Positions 18,104 through 26,588 are shown, counted from the first letter of the stretch. The stretch is DNA of 60,885 nucleotides from Flammeovirgaceae bacterium BBD 1991-12 (GCA_001657315.1 LYSV01000058.1:1-60885), one strand, 5' to 3'. The notes: generated by a model not told the origin, from the sequence alone. Translations and numbers: made by a program.

Positions 18104-18970
18104 TTAAACAAATCCGTGCATTTTGCGATACTGACCCGGTGAGCAACCTACTTTTTTTCTAAATACACGGCTGTAGTATTGCTGGCAGCTAAAACCGGCC
18201 TGCTCGCTGATCTCCTTTTGTGTTTTTGTGGAAGTGAGCAGTAAGAGTTGTGCCATTTCAATGCGCTTGTTGTTGATGTATTCAACAGGTAGCAGTCCCG
18301 TGGTCTTTTTGAACCGGCGGGTAAAGTGGTCTGTGGAATAACAGGCGATCTCCGCCAGTTGATCCATCCTGATCTCATATTTCAGGTGTGTATGAATATA
18401 CTTAAAAACTTCTCTTAAGCGAGAAAACCGTGTGAAACTGGCATTCACATCATCAGCATCCCTGATGAACCGCGACAGGATCTGCCGGAGGATGCCGTTG
18501 GTCTCAAGGGCTGTTATGCTGTTGCCATGGTAGGAGAGGGAAGACGCCCAGTTTTGTCTTTGGTATACTTTAGGGTCGCTTTGGATCAGGGCTGCATCTT
18601 TGTTAATTTCTATCAACCTTTTGAAAAGCTGGTAATCAAGCATACTCGCCTTAACTTCATAATGTACGGGTACACTGTCGAAAATTTTCAAACCATCGGT
18701 GAGCTGATTACTGAAGTGGATATAGTACTGCGAAAGTGTATTTCCGGGGCAGCTGTAGCTGCAATGGGTATAGCTCGGAATGAGATACAAATAGCCGGGT
18801 TTCAGTTCGTAGTGCTGATTATTGGGATAAATATAGCCACCACCTGCTGTTATGAGGTAGATACGGGTGAATGGACTCACAATATCGGTATAATCCCATG
18901 TTTTGTCCAATTCACAGTATGCAGTATTCAGCAACTGTACTCTGAGCTCTTCAATGAGGTTGGGTACCAT
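18104..18970 (-). CDS. AraC family transcriptional regulator
   Basis: A 288-residue regulator with an N-terminal cupin-like sensory domain (residues ~20-150: YLITAGGGYIYPNNQHYELK, then PGYLYLIPSYTHCSYSCPGN) and a C-terminal double helix-turn-helix (~190-288), with MDQLAEIACYSTDHFTRRFK and the second helix ending EQAGFSCQQYYSRVFRKKVG. AraC proteins of this layout usually bind a sugar and activate nearby catabolic genes. It lies between the SBP/CoA-transferase operon (same strand, 348 bp downstream) and the divergent RhaT-type symporter. It is therefore the best candidate controller of both. Confidence 0.88.
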   Translation of the reverse strand: MVPNLIEELRVQLLNTAYCELDKTWDYTDIVSPFTRIYLITAGGGYIYPNNQHYELKPGYLYLIPSYTHCSYSCPGNTLSQYYIHFSNQLTDGLKIFDSVPVHYEVKASMLDYQLFKRLIEINKDAALIQSDPKVYQRQNWASSLSYHGNSITALETNGILRQILSRFIRDADDVNASFTRFSRLREVFKYIHTHLKYEIRMDQLAEIACYSTDHFTRRFKKTTGLLPVEYINNKRIEMAQLLLLTSTKTQKEISEQAGFSCQQYYSRVFRKKVGCSPGQYRKMHGFV

Positions 18971-19057
18971 AATGCCCGGGTCGAATGGGTTTGTTTAAGG
19001 TCAAAAATATAGCTTAAGATCGTAATTGTATAAAAAAGCACCGTGTTTTTACAACAA

Positions 19058-19076
19058 ATCAAATGACTCATTTGAT
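19058..19076. promoter_or_regulatory. 19-bp perfect palindrome between araC and rhaT-like genes
   Basis: ATCAAATGA-C-TCATTTGAT is a perfect dyad in the 265-bp divergent intergenic region, ~90 bp upstream of the AraC start and ~160 bp upstream of the symporter start. Such length and symmetry suit a dimeric regulator; AraC-type sites are more often direct repeats, so another protein may bind here. A TATTTTTG box, the Bacteroidota -7 type, reads toward araC at about 18999-19006. Confidence 0.4.
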
Positions 19077-19235
19077 AAGTTTGTGGAAGTGTTCAGATAA
19101 CACCCCTGGGGCAGAAAGCCAGCTCCGTTGACTTGTTGGAACAATGGTCCTGATGGCTTTCATCGTTGTTTAGAGTAGATCGTTATTCAGTTCAATCAAA
19201 TGTCTCTCCCCAGGTGAACTATGAAACAATAAAAA

Positions 19236-20303
19236 ATGACACCTAATCCTATAGTTGGTACCGGTCTGCATGCTGTCGGGGGAATATCAGCGGCCAGTTG
19301 TTACATGCCGTTTGAAAAAGTAAGGCGATGGTCGTGGGAGGTATTCTGGATCGTACAGGCTTTATTTGCCTGGCTGATCATGCCCGTGGTCATAGGGTAT
19401 TTCACGGTGCCCGACCTGTTCATAGTCTTGCAAAAAGCTCCTTCATCCATATTCTGGTCTGCTTTTCTATTGGGTGCTGCCTATGGTTTTGGTGGGCTGT
19501 CCTTTGGTTATGCCATACGCAATATCGGGTATTCCCTTACCTACACCATTTCAATCGGGATCTCTGCTGTTTTGGGGACTATAATTCCATTGATGGTTGA
19601 GGGAAAATTGGTGGAGAAGTTCACGAAACAGGGAGGTGAAATTGTACTTGTCGGTATGTTAATATCCATTGTCGGTGTGGCTCTTTGCGGGAAGGCTGGT
19701 TTCATGAAAGAGCAGTTCCTGGCGAAAGGATCCAAAGAAAAACCTGCTAACTTTAATATGTCAAGGGGATTGCTGCTGACGTTGATAGGGGGTACGCTTT
19801 CAGCCGTATGGGGAGTGTCCCTGGAGGTAGGACAGCCTATTTCTGACATAGCCGCGGAGCATGGGGCAGGACACTTCGAAGGCAATGCCAAGCTCATTGT
19901 TTCTTCCCTCGGTTGCCTGGTCACTAATCTGATATGGTTCGCCACCAGTACCATCCGGGATGGATCCATCCGGTACCTTTTCGATACAAAAATGGTAGGG
20001 GGAAAGCAGTATACTCATAATTTTTTACTGTCAGCTCTGGCCGGGTCCCTCTGGTACATTCAGTTTTTCTTCTACGGCCTGGGGCATGTGAGAATGGGCA
20101 GCTTTCAGTTTACCAGCTGGGCGTTGCATATGTCTATGCTTATTTTCTTCAGCTACATTATAGGTGTGCTTATGAAGGAATGGAAGAGTGTCGACAGGAA
20201 AACATATATTTCTCTGCTGCTGGCGCTTTTGATACTGGTCATATCCTTTGTGGTGATGACCTATGGCAGCTACATGGGAGAGTTGTCCAATGGGAGTCAT
20301 TGA
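19236..20303 (+). CDS. rhaT: RhaT-type 6-deoxyhexose:H+ symporter
   Basis: A 355-residue inner-membrane protein with about ten hydrophobic segments. It matches the L-rhamnose/proton symporter RhaT family in its whole length: GTGLHAVGGISAASCYMPFE near the start, FGGLSFGYAIRNIGYSLTYT, and SAVWGVSLEVGQPI mid-protein. RhaT imports L-rhamnose, and relatives take other 6-deoxyhexoses. It is alone on the plus strand, divergent from araC, and is followed by a REP-like element. It may feed the SBP/CoA-transferase operon or the adjacent deoxysugar-oxidation set; which sugar it carries here is not visible. Confidence 0.85.
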   Translation: MTPNPIVGTGLHAVGGISAASCYMPFEKVRRWSWEVFWIVQALFAWLIMPVVIGYFTVPDLFIVLQKAPSSIFWSAFLLGAAYGFGGLSFGYAIRNIGYSLTYTISIGISAVLGTIIPLMVEGKLVEKFTKQGGEIVLVGMLISIVGVALCGKAGFMKEQFLAKGSKEKPANFNMSRGLLLTLIGGTLSAVWGVSLEVGQPISDIAAEHGAGHFEGNAKLIVSSLGCLVTNLIWFATSTIRDGSIRYLFDTKMVGGKQYTHNFLLSALAGSLWYIQFFFYGLGHVRMGSFQFTSWALHMSMLIFFSYIIGVLMKEWKSVDRKTYISLLLALLILVISFVVMTYGSYMGELSNGSH

Positions 20304-20499
20304 GCAAATGGATATTGACTTAATCGAATAGTTTCCCTTCCTTAGAACAAATGAGTAAGCGCCGTTAGTGTACAGCCGAAGGGTATGAGCAGGGTGGTAC
20401 GCCCGTATATCCATTAGGCTATGGTTTGGGTACTTATGAAAACCTCTCACTATAGTTGGCCCTCGTTCTTGTTTTTAGCAAAGTTGGAATAAACAAAGT

Positions 20500-20588
20500 G
20501 TTTGTAACACCCCGGCGATCAATCATATCGTGGCTTACGGTCGTTACAAACGCCAGTCTCGCTCATTCCCGTTGCAAACGGGAACGAG
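20500..20588. repeat. REP-like composite palindromic element
   Basis: Two inverted repeats in tandem: GTTTGTAAC (20500-20508) with GTTACAAAC (20543-20551), then CTC-att-CCCGTT (20562-20573) with AACGGG-aac-GAG (20577-20588) around a 3-nt loop. The second stem ends 2 bp before the Zn-dehydrogenase stop. It lies between two convergent genes, so it may also act as a transcript end. The nested, GC-rich architecture resembles dispersed REP/BIME elements. The rest of 20304-20499 shows nothing definite. Confidence 0.55.
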
Positions 20589-20590
20589 TT

Positions 20591-21607
20591 TCAATCCAGG
20601 ACCGTCATCACTTTTATCTCACCGGACGTGACACTGGCCCAGTCCTTGAAATCAGTGAGGATCTTCTTAAAGGCAACCTGGCTTGTGACATAGGCCGAAA
20701 GATTGAATTTTCCTTCACGTAGTACTTTCATGACAAATTCGAAATCCTCCAGTGTAGCATTGCGACTGCACATCAACGTGGTTTCCTTGGCATGGATCGC
20801 CGGATGCGTGAACGTAAGATCACCTTTGAAGAGACCGACGAGAACATAGTTGCCGCCATGTTTCATGTAATCGGTACCACTTTCGATAGCCTTTTTACTG
20901 CCTGTAGCATCGAAAACGCTTTGTGCAAGGTGTCCGTCTGTTATGGACAGAATCTGCTCCTTAGGCTCTTTCATGGCATCTACAACATGGTCTGCCCCGA
21001 AATGCTTTTGGACAACCTCCAGGCGACGCTCGTTGATGTCTACGGCAATTACGGTGGCGCCCAGGTACTTGCACAACTGAATAATGCCAATGCCAATGGG
21101 ACCACATCCCATGACCACTACAGTCTCACCGGCTTTCATACCAGCCCGCCGGATAGCATGGGCACCTATAGCGAGGGGCTCTACTACGGCTATTTCATCC
21201 AGGCTTAGGTCGTTGGCTTTCAGCAGCAACCGGGAAGGGAATGAGATGACTTCCTGCATACCACCGTCGGTATGCACCCCGAATACGCGAATATTCTGAC
21301 AACAGTTGGGTTTACCTGCCAGGCAGGCATCGCACTTCCCACAGTTGATATAAGGCTGAACTACAACCCTGTCTCCTTTGACCAGGTTGGAAGTCTCGTC
21401 ATTCACTGAGAGTACCTCTGCTGCCAGCTCATGCCCCAGTATCCTTGGGTAAGAGAAAAAAGGCTGCTCTCCCTTGAAAGCGTGCAGGTCGGTACCACAG
21501 ATCCCTATCCTTTTTATGGCCAGTAAAGCCTCGTCTTTTGCCGGTGAGGGTATTTCCTTCTCCTTCAGCTCAAATTTCATGGGCTTTTCGCAAACGATAT
21601 ACTGCAT
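20591..21607 (-). CDS. Zinc-dependent alcohol dehydrogenase of the fucose set
   Basis: A 338-residue MDR dehydrogenase with both zinc sites: catalytic (GICGTDLH, LGHELAAE) and the four-Cys structural lobe (NCGKCDACLAGKPNCC), plus the GCGPIGIG Rossmann motif. I start it at the ATG at 21605-21607 (MQYIVCEKPMKFELKEKEIP). A longer open frame reaching 21967 would run through the LacI gene and its operator and lacks MDR homology. It is divergent from the LacI gene with the palindromic operator between. Within a 6-deoxyhexose oxidation set it probably oxidises a sugar-acid or aldehyde intermediate (for example lactaldehyde or 2-keto-3-deoxyfuconate). The exact step is inferred. Confidence 0.82.
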   Translation of the reverse strand: MQYIVCEKPMKFELKEKEIPSPAKDEALLAIKRIGICGTDLHAFKGEQPFFSYPRILGHELAAEVLSVNDETSNLVKGDRVVVQPYINCGKCDACLAGKPNCCQNIRVFGVHTDGGMQEVISFPSRLLLKANDLSLDEIAVVEPLAIGAHAIRRAGMKAGETVVVMGCGPIGIGIIQLCKYLGATVIAVDINERRLEVVQKHFGADHVVDAMKEPKEQILSITDGHLAQSVFDATGSKKAIESGTDYMKHGGNYVLVGLFKGDLTFTHPAIHAKETTLMCSRNATLEDFEFVMKVLREGKFNLSAYVTSQVAFKKILTDFKDWASVTSGEIKVMTVLD

Positions 21608-21640
21608 TGTTCTATATTTAAATATTGTTTTAAAACACCC

Positions 21641-21656
21641 GTTCAAACCTTTGAAC
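21641..21656. promoter_or_regulatory. LacI-type operator 1
   Basis: GTTCAAACCTTTGAAC, a palindrome except for the central two bases, lies between the divergent Zn-dehydrogenase (ATG at 21607) and LacI (ATG at 21665). It differs from operator 2 (core 22710-22725) at a single central base. LacI-family proteins bind such CG-centred dyads, so autoregulation and control of the dehydrogenase are likely. Confidence 0.75.
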
Positions 21657-21664
21657 AAATATAA

Positions 21665-22693
21665 ATGAGTGTAAGAAAGAAAACAACTATTGTTGATATA
21701 GCTGACTATCTTGGCATAACGCCGTCTGCCGTGTCCAAGGCATTCAGTGATCACCCCAGAATAAGTGCCAAAACGAAAAAGGCTGTGTTTGAAGCTGCCG
21801 AAAAGCTTGGGTACCAGCCCAATTACCTGGCTACAGGGCTGAGGAAAGGCAGAAGTGGGTTGATCGGGGTGCTGGTTCCGGGCATACACCTGAGCTTTTT
21901 TGCTACCATCATCAAGGCTATGGAGGAAACCTTGAGTGAGGGGGGATACAATGTGATCATCGCACAATCACAGGACAATTATGAAAAGGAGTGCGCTCAC
22001 CTTGAGGGATTTATGAAGGCGCAGGTGGAGGGGATCATCGCCTCTGTGGCCCTTGACACCCAAACTACGGAGCATTACCGCAAAACAGGCATGCGTATAC
22101 CTTTGGTACTATTTGACAGGACCTTACGTGATCTGGAGGTGAGTAAAGTGGTGGTAGATGATTACACGGGTAGCGTGAAGGCCATAGACCATCTCGTTTC
22201 CAAAGGGTATCGTCGCATAGCCCATATTGCCGGTTACGCGCATATTGAACCTTTCAGGGTACGGATCCAGGGGTATCAGGAAACCGTAAAAAAGCATGGC
22301 CTCGATCTTCGGGAGGAATTTATAATACCCTGTAGATTGACTGTAGCTGACGGCATTGACATTATGAACGATCTGCTGAAATTACCTGAACCTCCTGATG
22401 CAATTTATGCTGCCAGCGACCTGCCTGCCTACGGCGCATTGACTGTACTGAAAGAACACAAAATCAGAGTTCCGGAAGAATTTGGAGTGATCGGATTCAG
22501 CAATGAAGTCCATACCTCTATGGTAACGCCGACCATTTCTACTATGGAACAGCACAGTGAAAACATAGGTGTACTGGCCGCCAGATCAGTTATGGAACAG
22601 TTGGCTCACCTCTATGAAGGCAAAGAATATATTCCACAACAAAATATACTCACGCCAAAACTGATCGTCAGGGAATCAACGAACAGGGAATAG
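21665..22693 (+). CDS. LacI family repressor of the deoxysugar-oxidation genes
   Basis: A 342-residue LacI protein: N-terminal HTH (TTIVDIADYLGITPSAVSKA, residues ~7-26), hinge region near residue 50-60 (YLATGLRKGR), and a periplasmic-binding-type sensor domain (IGVLVPGIHLSFFATIIKAM) with effector segments FDRTLRD and VIGFSNE. Palindromic operators lie 9 bp upstream of its own start and just downstream of its stop, before the lactonase gene. This suggests it represses itself, the divergent Zn-dehydrogenase and the lactonase/FucP/reductase/mutarotase operon. The inducer is probably L-fucose or a pathway intermediate. Confidence 0.88.
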   Translation: MSVRKKTTIVDIADYLGITPSAVSKAFSDHPRISAKTKKAVFEAAEKLGYQPNYLATGLRKGRSGLIGVLVPGIHLSFFATIIKAMEETLSEGGYNVIIAQSQDNYEKECAHLEGFMKAQVEGIIASVALDTQTTEHYRKTGMRIPLVLFDRTLRDLEVSKVVVDDYTGSVKAIDHLVSKGYRRIAHIAGYAHIEPFRVRIQGYQETVKKHGLDLREEFIIPCRLTVADGIDIMNDLLKLPEPPDAIYAASDLPAYGALTVLKEHKIRVPEEFGVIGFSNEVHTSMVTPTISTMEQHSENIGVLAARSVMEQLAHLYEGKEYIPQQNILTPKLIVRESTNRE

Positions 22694-22702
22694 AATTTTT
22701 TT

Positions 22703-22732
22703 GAAATTAGTTCAAACGTTTGAACTAATTTC
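22703..22732. promoter_or_regulatory. LacI-type operator 2, 30-bp perfect palindrome
   Basis: A perfect 30-bp inverted repeat centred between 22717 and 22718, with core GTTCAAACGTTTGAAC and AT-rich arms (GAAATTA/TAATTTC). It begins 10 bp after the LacI stop and ends 30 bp before the lactonase ATG, where a repressor would block transcription. The core matches operator 1 in 15 of 16 bases. Confidence 0.85.
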
Positions 22733-22762
22733 ATATCTTAGCCAGGAGACTATATCACTACA

Positions 22763-23593
22763 ATGACCGTAATCGATGCGCATCAGCATTTCTGGAAGTA
22801 CGATCCGGCCGTGCATACGTGGATGGACGATCGGATGGTTGCCATCAAAAAAGACTTTATGCCTGATGTGCTGAAAGAGGAGTTGGATAGCAATGGTGTC
22901 GAAGGTTGTGTTGCAGTACAGGCAGATCAGTCAGACCATGAAACCCGGTTTTTGATAGATCTGGCAAAATCATATCCTTTCATCCGGGGGGTAGTGGGCT
23001 GGACAAACCTTCAGAGTACCGGAGTAGGGGAGTGTCTCGAAAAGTACACTGATGAACCCGTGGTTAAAGGCTTCAGGCACGTAGTACAGGACGAGCCAAA
23101 CCCGGCGTTTATGCAGCAGCAGTCTTTTCAGAACGGAATATCCCTGTTAGGGAAGCATAATTTTACATATGATATTCTGATCTTACCCCATCAGTTGAGT
23201 GCTGCGCTGCAACTGGTACGCAAATTTCCGGATCAGCTCTTTGTGATAGATCACCTCGCGAAACCGGGTATTTCTGACCAAAAGATGGAACCTTGGCGCA
23301 CGTACATTTATGAATTGGGCAGGCATGATCATGTGTATTGTAAGGTGAGCGGTATGGTTACTGAAGCTCACTGGCATGGCTGGCAGTATGAAGATTTCCT
23401 GCCCTACCTGGATGCAGCGCTGGAGGCCTTTGGTGCTGAAAGGCTCATGTTCGGATCGGACTGGCCTGTCTGCCTGTTATCTGCCGGTTACAACAAGGTA
23501 AAGCAGATCACAGACAGATATATTTCCGGCCTGTCGTCTTCGGAACAGTCTATGATCATGGGAGAGAATACGGTCCGTTTCTATCGTTTGTGA
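22763..23593 (+). CDS. Amidohydrolase-type sugar lactonase, probable L-fuconolactonase
   Basis: A 276-residue amidohydrolase-2 (TIM-barrel) protein. It shows the metal-binding HxH near the start (IDAHQHFWKY, residues 4-13), barrel strand motifs (GVEGCVAVQADQS, FVIDHLAKP) and the terminal FGSDWPVC metal-ligand Asp. Close relatives hydrolyse L-fucono-1,5-lactone or L-rhamnonolactone to the free acid. It follows the LacI operator and leads the operon with FucP, the aldo/keto reductase and the mutarotase, which supply the sugar and lactone. Fuconolactonase is favoured by the FucP neighbour; rhamnonolactonase is the alternative. Confidence 0.83.
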   Translation: MTVIDAHQHFWKYDPAVHTWMDDRMVAIKKDFMPDVLKEELDSNGVEGCVAVQADQSDHETRFLIDLAKSYPFIRGVVGWTNLQSTGVGECLEKYTDEPVVKGFRHVVQDEPNPAFMQQQSFQNGISLLGKHNFTYDILILPHQLSAALQLVRKFPDQLFVIDHLAKPGISDQKMEPWRTYIYELGRHDHVYCKVSGMVTEAHWHGWQYEDFLPYLDAALEAFGAERLMFGSDWPVCLLSAGYNKVKQITDRYISGLSSSEQSMIMGENTVRFYRL

Positions 23594-23634
23594 GGTATGC
23601 AGTTCCATTATTGACAAAACATATCGTATAGTAC

Positions 23635-24957
23635 ATGGATAAGATCGTTTCAAAACAAAACCTGGTGCCCTTCGTTCTCATCACCTCCTGTTTCGCGCTT
23701 TGGGGCTTCGCCAATGATATTACCAATCCTATGGTGGCGGCTTTCGAAAAGATATTTCTTACGGGAGCCACAGAAGCTACGCTGGTTCAACTCGCTTTTT
23801 ATGGAGGCTATGGTGTTATGGCATTTCCTGCGGCACTGTTCATCCGAAGGTATACCTACAAATCGGGGATAATGCTGGGCCTGGGCCTGTATGCACTGGG
23901 AGGGCTGATGTTTGTGCCAGCCAATACGATCGGGGAATTCTACCCTTTTTTGATCGCTTACTTTGTGATCACCTGCGGACTGTCGTTCCTGGAGACAAGC
24001 GCCAACCCCTATATTCTGTCAATGGGCTCTCAAAATACCGCGACGCGCAGGCTTAACCTGGCACAGGCCTTTAACCCCATGGGATCGCTGGCCGGTATGT
24101 TTGTGGCTTCCAACTTTATCCTGGCGAACCTGAACAGTAAGGATAAGGCCGCCAGAATGGAACTTGACCCAACGGAGTTTGAGGCAATAAAAACCCAGGA
24201 CCTGGATGTAGTGAGTTACCCTTACATCCTGATCAGTCTCGTTATACTAACCGTTCTGGTACTGATCGCCATTAATAATATGCCAGCCAACAGAGAGGAA
24301 GACCATGGGCGAGCCATGGATCTTGGGTCCATTTTTACCCGCCTTTTAGGCAACAGGAAATATATCCTGGGTGTGATAGCGCAGACATTTTACGTAGGTG
24401 CCCAGATCATGTGCTGGACTTTTATCATCTACTATGGTACGGAGGTGTTTACTGCCCGGGGAATGAGCGAAAAAGATGCACAGGTACTTTCTCAGCAATA
24501 CAATATAGCTGCTATGGTGATCTTTGGTGTAAGCAGGTTCATATGTACTTTCCTGCTGCGTTACATCCGTCCCGGCAGACTGTTGATGATCCTGGCGGCA
24601 GGAGGGATGGCACTCACCCTTGGAACCATATTTATTGGTGGCATTTACGGGCTTTACTGTCTGGTGGGTATATCTGCCTGTATGTCCCTGATGTTCCCCA
24701 CTATTTATGGGATTGCTTTGGACGGGATCTCAGGCGACGATGCCAAAATAGCCGCTGCGGGACTGATCATGGCTATTGTAGGGGGAACTTTCCTACCCTT
24801 GCTCCAGGCCGGAATAATAGACAACTGGACGTTTGATTTCCTTTCAGGTCCGAGAGCGTCTTTTGTGCTGCCCTTAATGTGCTTTATGATCATCTCCTTC
24901 TATGGTTATAAGGTATATATCATTAACAATGAAATACTTAAAAATGAAGATAGCTAG
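23635..24957 (+). CDS. fucP: L-fucose:H+ symporter FucP
   Basis: A 440-residue major-facilitator protein with twelve predicted membrane segments. FucP family marks are FALWGFANDITNPMV in helix 1 and FLETSANPYI in helix 4; that Glu corresponds to the proton-coupling Glu135 of E. coli FucP. Also present are LNLAQAFNPMGSLAG and the late SACMSLMFPTIYGIALDGI. It imports L-fucose (related members take other sugars) with protons. It lies 41 bp after the lactonase in the LacI-controlled operon and fits uptake of fucose released by the two GH29 enzymes of the utilization locus. Confidence 0.9.
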   Translation: MDKIVSKQNLVPFVLITSCFALWGFANDITNPMVAAFEKIFLTGATEATLVQLAFYGGYGVMAFPAALFIRRYTYKSGIMLGLGLYALGGLMFVPANTIGEFYPFLIAYFVITCGLSFLETSANPYILSMGSQNTATRRLNLAQAFNPMGSLAGMFVASNFILANLNSKDKAARMELDPTEFEAIKTQDLDVVSYPYILISLVILTVLVLIAINNMPANREEDHGRAMDLGSIFTRLLGNRKYILGVIAQTFYVGAQIMCWTFIIYYGTEVFTARGMSEKDAQVLSQQYNIAAMVIFGVSRFICTFLLRYIRPGRLLMILAAGGMALTLGTIFIGGIYGLYCLVGISACMSLMFPTIYGIALDGISGDDAKIAAAGLIMAIVGGTFLPLLQAGIIDNWTFDFLSGPRASFVLPLMCFMIISFYGYKVYIINNEILKNEDS

Positions 24958-24959
24958 CT

Positions 24960-25013
24960 GCAGTGTTCGGGGTGCCCACGTTCAGCCGGCGGTTTAAAGC
25001 CTGAGAACACTGC
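24960..25013 (+). terminator. Inverted repeat between fucP and the aldo/keto reductase
   Basis: GCAGTGTTC (24960-24968) is perfectly complementary to GAACACTGC (25005-25013), forming a large stem-loop 3 bp after the FucP stop. It could be an mRNA-stabilising or partial-termination structure that sets a different expression level for the downstream pair. Confidence 0.4.
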
Positions 25014-25072
25014 CTGGGAGTTATCATATTGACCAACTATAATCATTCAAAATTGATCTTTACTTTAACTTT

Positions 25073-26053
25073 ATGACAACAATTGCAACAGACGCCCGAC
25101 TGATTGACCTGCCTACCTACCGGGCTGAGCATAAAACAAGTCCGGCCTTTGGGAATGGAACGCGCCTTGTACTTGGTACTTCCGGTTTGGGTGGTGTATG
25201 GGGAGAGATAAACCTGCAGGAATCGGAAGAGGCCATACTCTATGCGTTGGAAAGAGGTGCTTCGGCATTTGATACCGCCCCGTCGTATGCTGATGCAGAA
25301 TCTGTATTGGGAAGGGCGCTCAGGCAATGGAATGGAGATCATCCCTTCCTCAGCACCAAAGTAGGGAGGTTGCGTGCTGAAACCGCCCACGATTTTAAAC
25401 TCGATTATTCGTCGGAGGGCATTCGCCGGTCGTTGGAGAATAGCCTGAATACCCTTGGAGTAGACCATGTAGATCTTTTGTTTCTTCATGAACCCCAGTT
25501 GGTCAATGAAGCTGATATTCCGGGTATTCTGGAACTGATGCAATCGTTCATAGAGGAAGGAACGGTAGGACGGCTCGGAATTGGGGGTAACCTTACCGAT
25601 GCTTTCAGGCCTTTTATGGGGAAGGGCCGGTTTGAAGTAGTATCCGGTTTCCTGAAAATGAATGCCTGCAACCTCGATGTTTTCACTGGTGATGTGGCGT
25701 TTTTCAAGGCTCATGATCTGGCCTATTACAATGCTTCCATTCTACATTTTGGCTTGCTGGGACGCAGGCTTGAAGATTACAGCAGGAATTATGAACGGGA
25801 AAGCGACTGGCTTAAAAGGAGAGACCTGGATGTGGCCCGGGCGATAAAGGAACTTGCAGAAGGGGAAAACATGGATCTGTCCGTGCTGGCACAGCGATAT
25901 GCTTTTGGCATTGCTGAGGCGGACCGTATAGTGGCAGGAGCCCGAACACCGGCACAAATTGAAAGGACATTGAAGGACTGGGAGAAAGGTCCGCTCCCCA
26001 GACCTCTTTTTGATAGCGTGACTGACCTGATAAGCAACTTTTACAAAAAATGA
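25073..26053 (+). CDS. Aldo/keto reductase, probable L-fucose (aldose) 1-dehydrogenase
   Basis: A 326-residue AKR TIM-barrel protein with the catalytic tetrad visible as FDTAPSYAD (Asp/Tyr), STKVGR (Lys) and LLFLHEP (His). The sequence (LVLGTSGLGGVWGEINLQES) resembles L-galactose/D-threo-aldose dehydrogenases, which oxidise L-fucose, L-galactose or D-arabinose at C1 to the lactone with NAD(P)+. The lactonase upstream would take that product. It overlaps the mutarotase gene by 4 bp (26050-26053). The start ATG at 25073 is 115 bp after FucP, with the stem-loop between. Confidence 0.8.
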   Translation: MTTIATDARLIDLPTYRAEHKTSPAFGNGTRLVLGTSGLGGVWGEINLQESEEAILYALERGASAFDTAPSYADAESVLGRALRQWNGDHPFLSTKVGRLRAETAHDFKLDYSSEGIRRSLENSLNTLGVDHVDLLFLHEPQLVNEADIPGILELMQSFIEEGTVGRLGIGGNLTDAFRPFMGKGRFEVVSGFLKMNACNLDVFTGDVAFFKAHDLAYYNASILHFGLLGRRLEDYSRNYERESDWLKRRDLDVARAIKELAEGENMDLSVLAQRYAFGIAEADRIVAGARTPAQIERTLKDWEKGPLPRPLFDSVTDLISNFYKK

Positions 26054-26394
26054 AAAGATATTGTCTTGCGTGTGATCTGAAGGATCAGGAAGATCTTATC
26101 GAACAGTACAAAGCCTGGCACGCCCGGGGCAGGGCATGGCCTGAGATCACCGAAAGCATTAAAAATGAGGGGATCATCGATATGGAGATCTACCTTACTG
26201 GTAACCGCCTCTTTATGGTGATGGAAGTAGAAGACTGGTTCGATTTTCGGCGTAAGGCTGAGAGCGACGCAAAGAATGCCAAAGTGCAGGAATGGGAGAG
26301 GCTTATGGAGCAATTTCAACAGCCTTTGCCGTGGGCAGGAGGTACCCATGAGAAGTGGCTGCTGACGGAGCGAATTTATAAACTGGACGAGTAG
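26050..26394 (+). CDS. L-rhamnose mutarotase (RhaM/DUF718) family protein
   Basis: A 114-residue RhaM/DUF718-family protein: KRYCLACDLKDQEDLIEQYK, HARGRAWPEI, DMEIYLTGNRLFMVMEVED and the WERLMEQFQQPLPWA end. Family members interconvert alpha and beta anomers of L-rhamnose, and relatives in fucose clusters act on L-fucose. Its start overlaps the aldo/keto reductase stop (ATGA), so it supplies the anomer used by the dehydrogenase. Given FucP in the same operon, L-fucose is the more likely substrate. Confidence 0.83.
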   Translation: MKRYCLACDLKDQEDLIEQYKAWHARGRAWPEITESIKNEGIIDMEIYLTGNRLFMVMEVEDWFDFRRKAESDAKNAKVQEWERLMEQFQQPLPWAGGTHEKWLLTERIYKLDE

Positions 26395-26506
26395 AAGAGG
26401 GATAATAATAGGAGTTTACTGGTTTTATCGCCGTTTTTCTCTGGAAATGCCTTCACCGCAGCGCGGAATATGGCACTTAAATCGCTTTCCAGGTGGTAGG
26501 AGTAGA

Positions 26507-26588
26507 AAATACCCCCCTTTTTAGGCCGTATTTTTCCTCCCACAAAATCCAGGGCTTTGCTAGCTTTAGCTACCGGTTTTAAACCTGT
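26507..26588. promoter_or_regulatory. Candidate regulatory sites upstream of the second LacI gene
   Basis: Two items lie in the 212-bp gap 26395-26606. AAAATACCCCCC (26507-26518) matches the direct repeats upstream of the SusC gene (39089-39127). ACCGGTTTTAAACCTGT (26572-26588) is a near-perfect 17-bp palindrome 18 bp before the LacI ATG. They suggest a link to the glycan regulator and autoregulation, respectively. Both are inference from sequence alone. Confidence 0.4.

Noticed and set aside
18527-19012. 161-codon plus-strand ORF
   Set aside because: Antisense to the AraC regulator, whose cupin and HTH motifs are clear on the minus strand.
21608-21967. N-terminal extension of the Zn-dehydrogenase at 20591-21607
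   Set aside because: It would run antisense through the LacI gene and across its operator, and the extra residues do not resemble a dehydrogenase.
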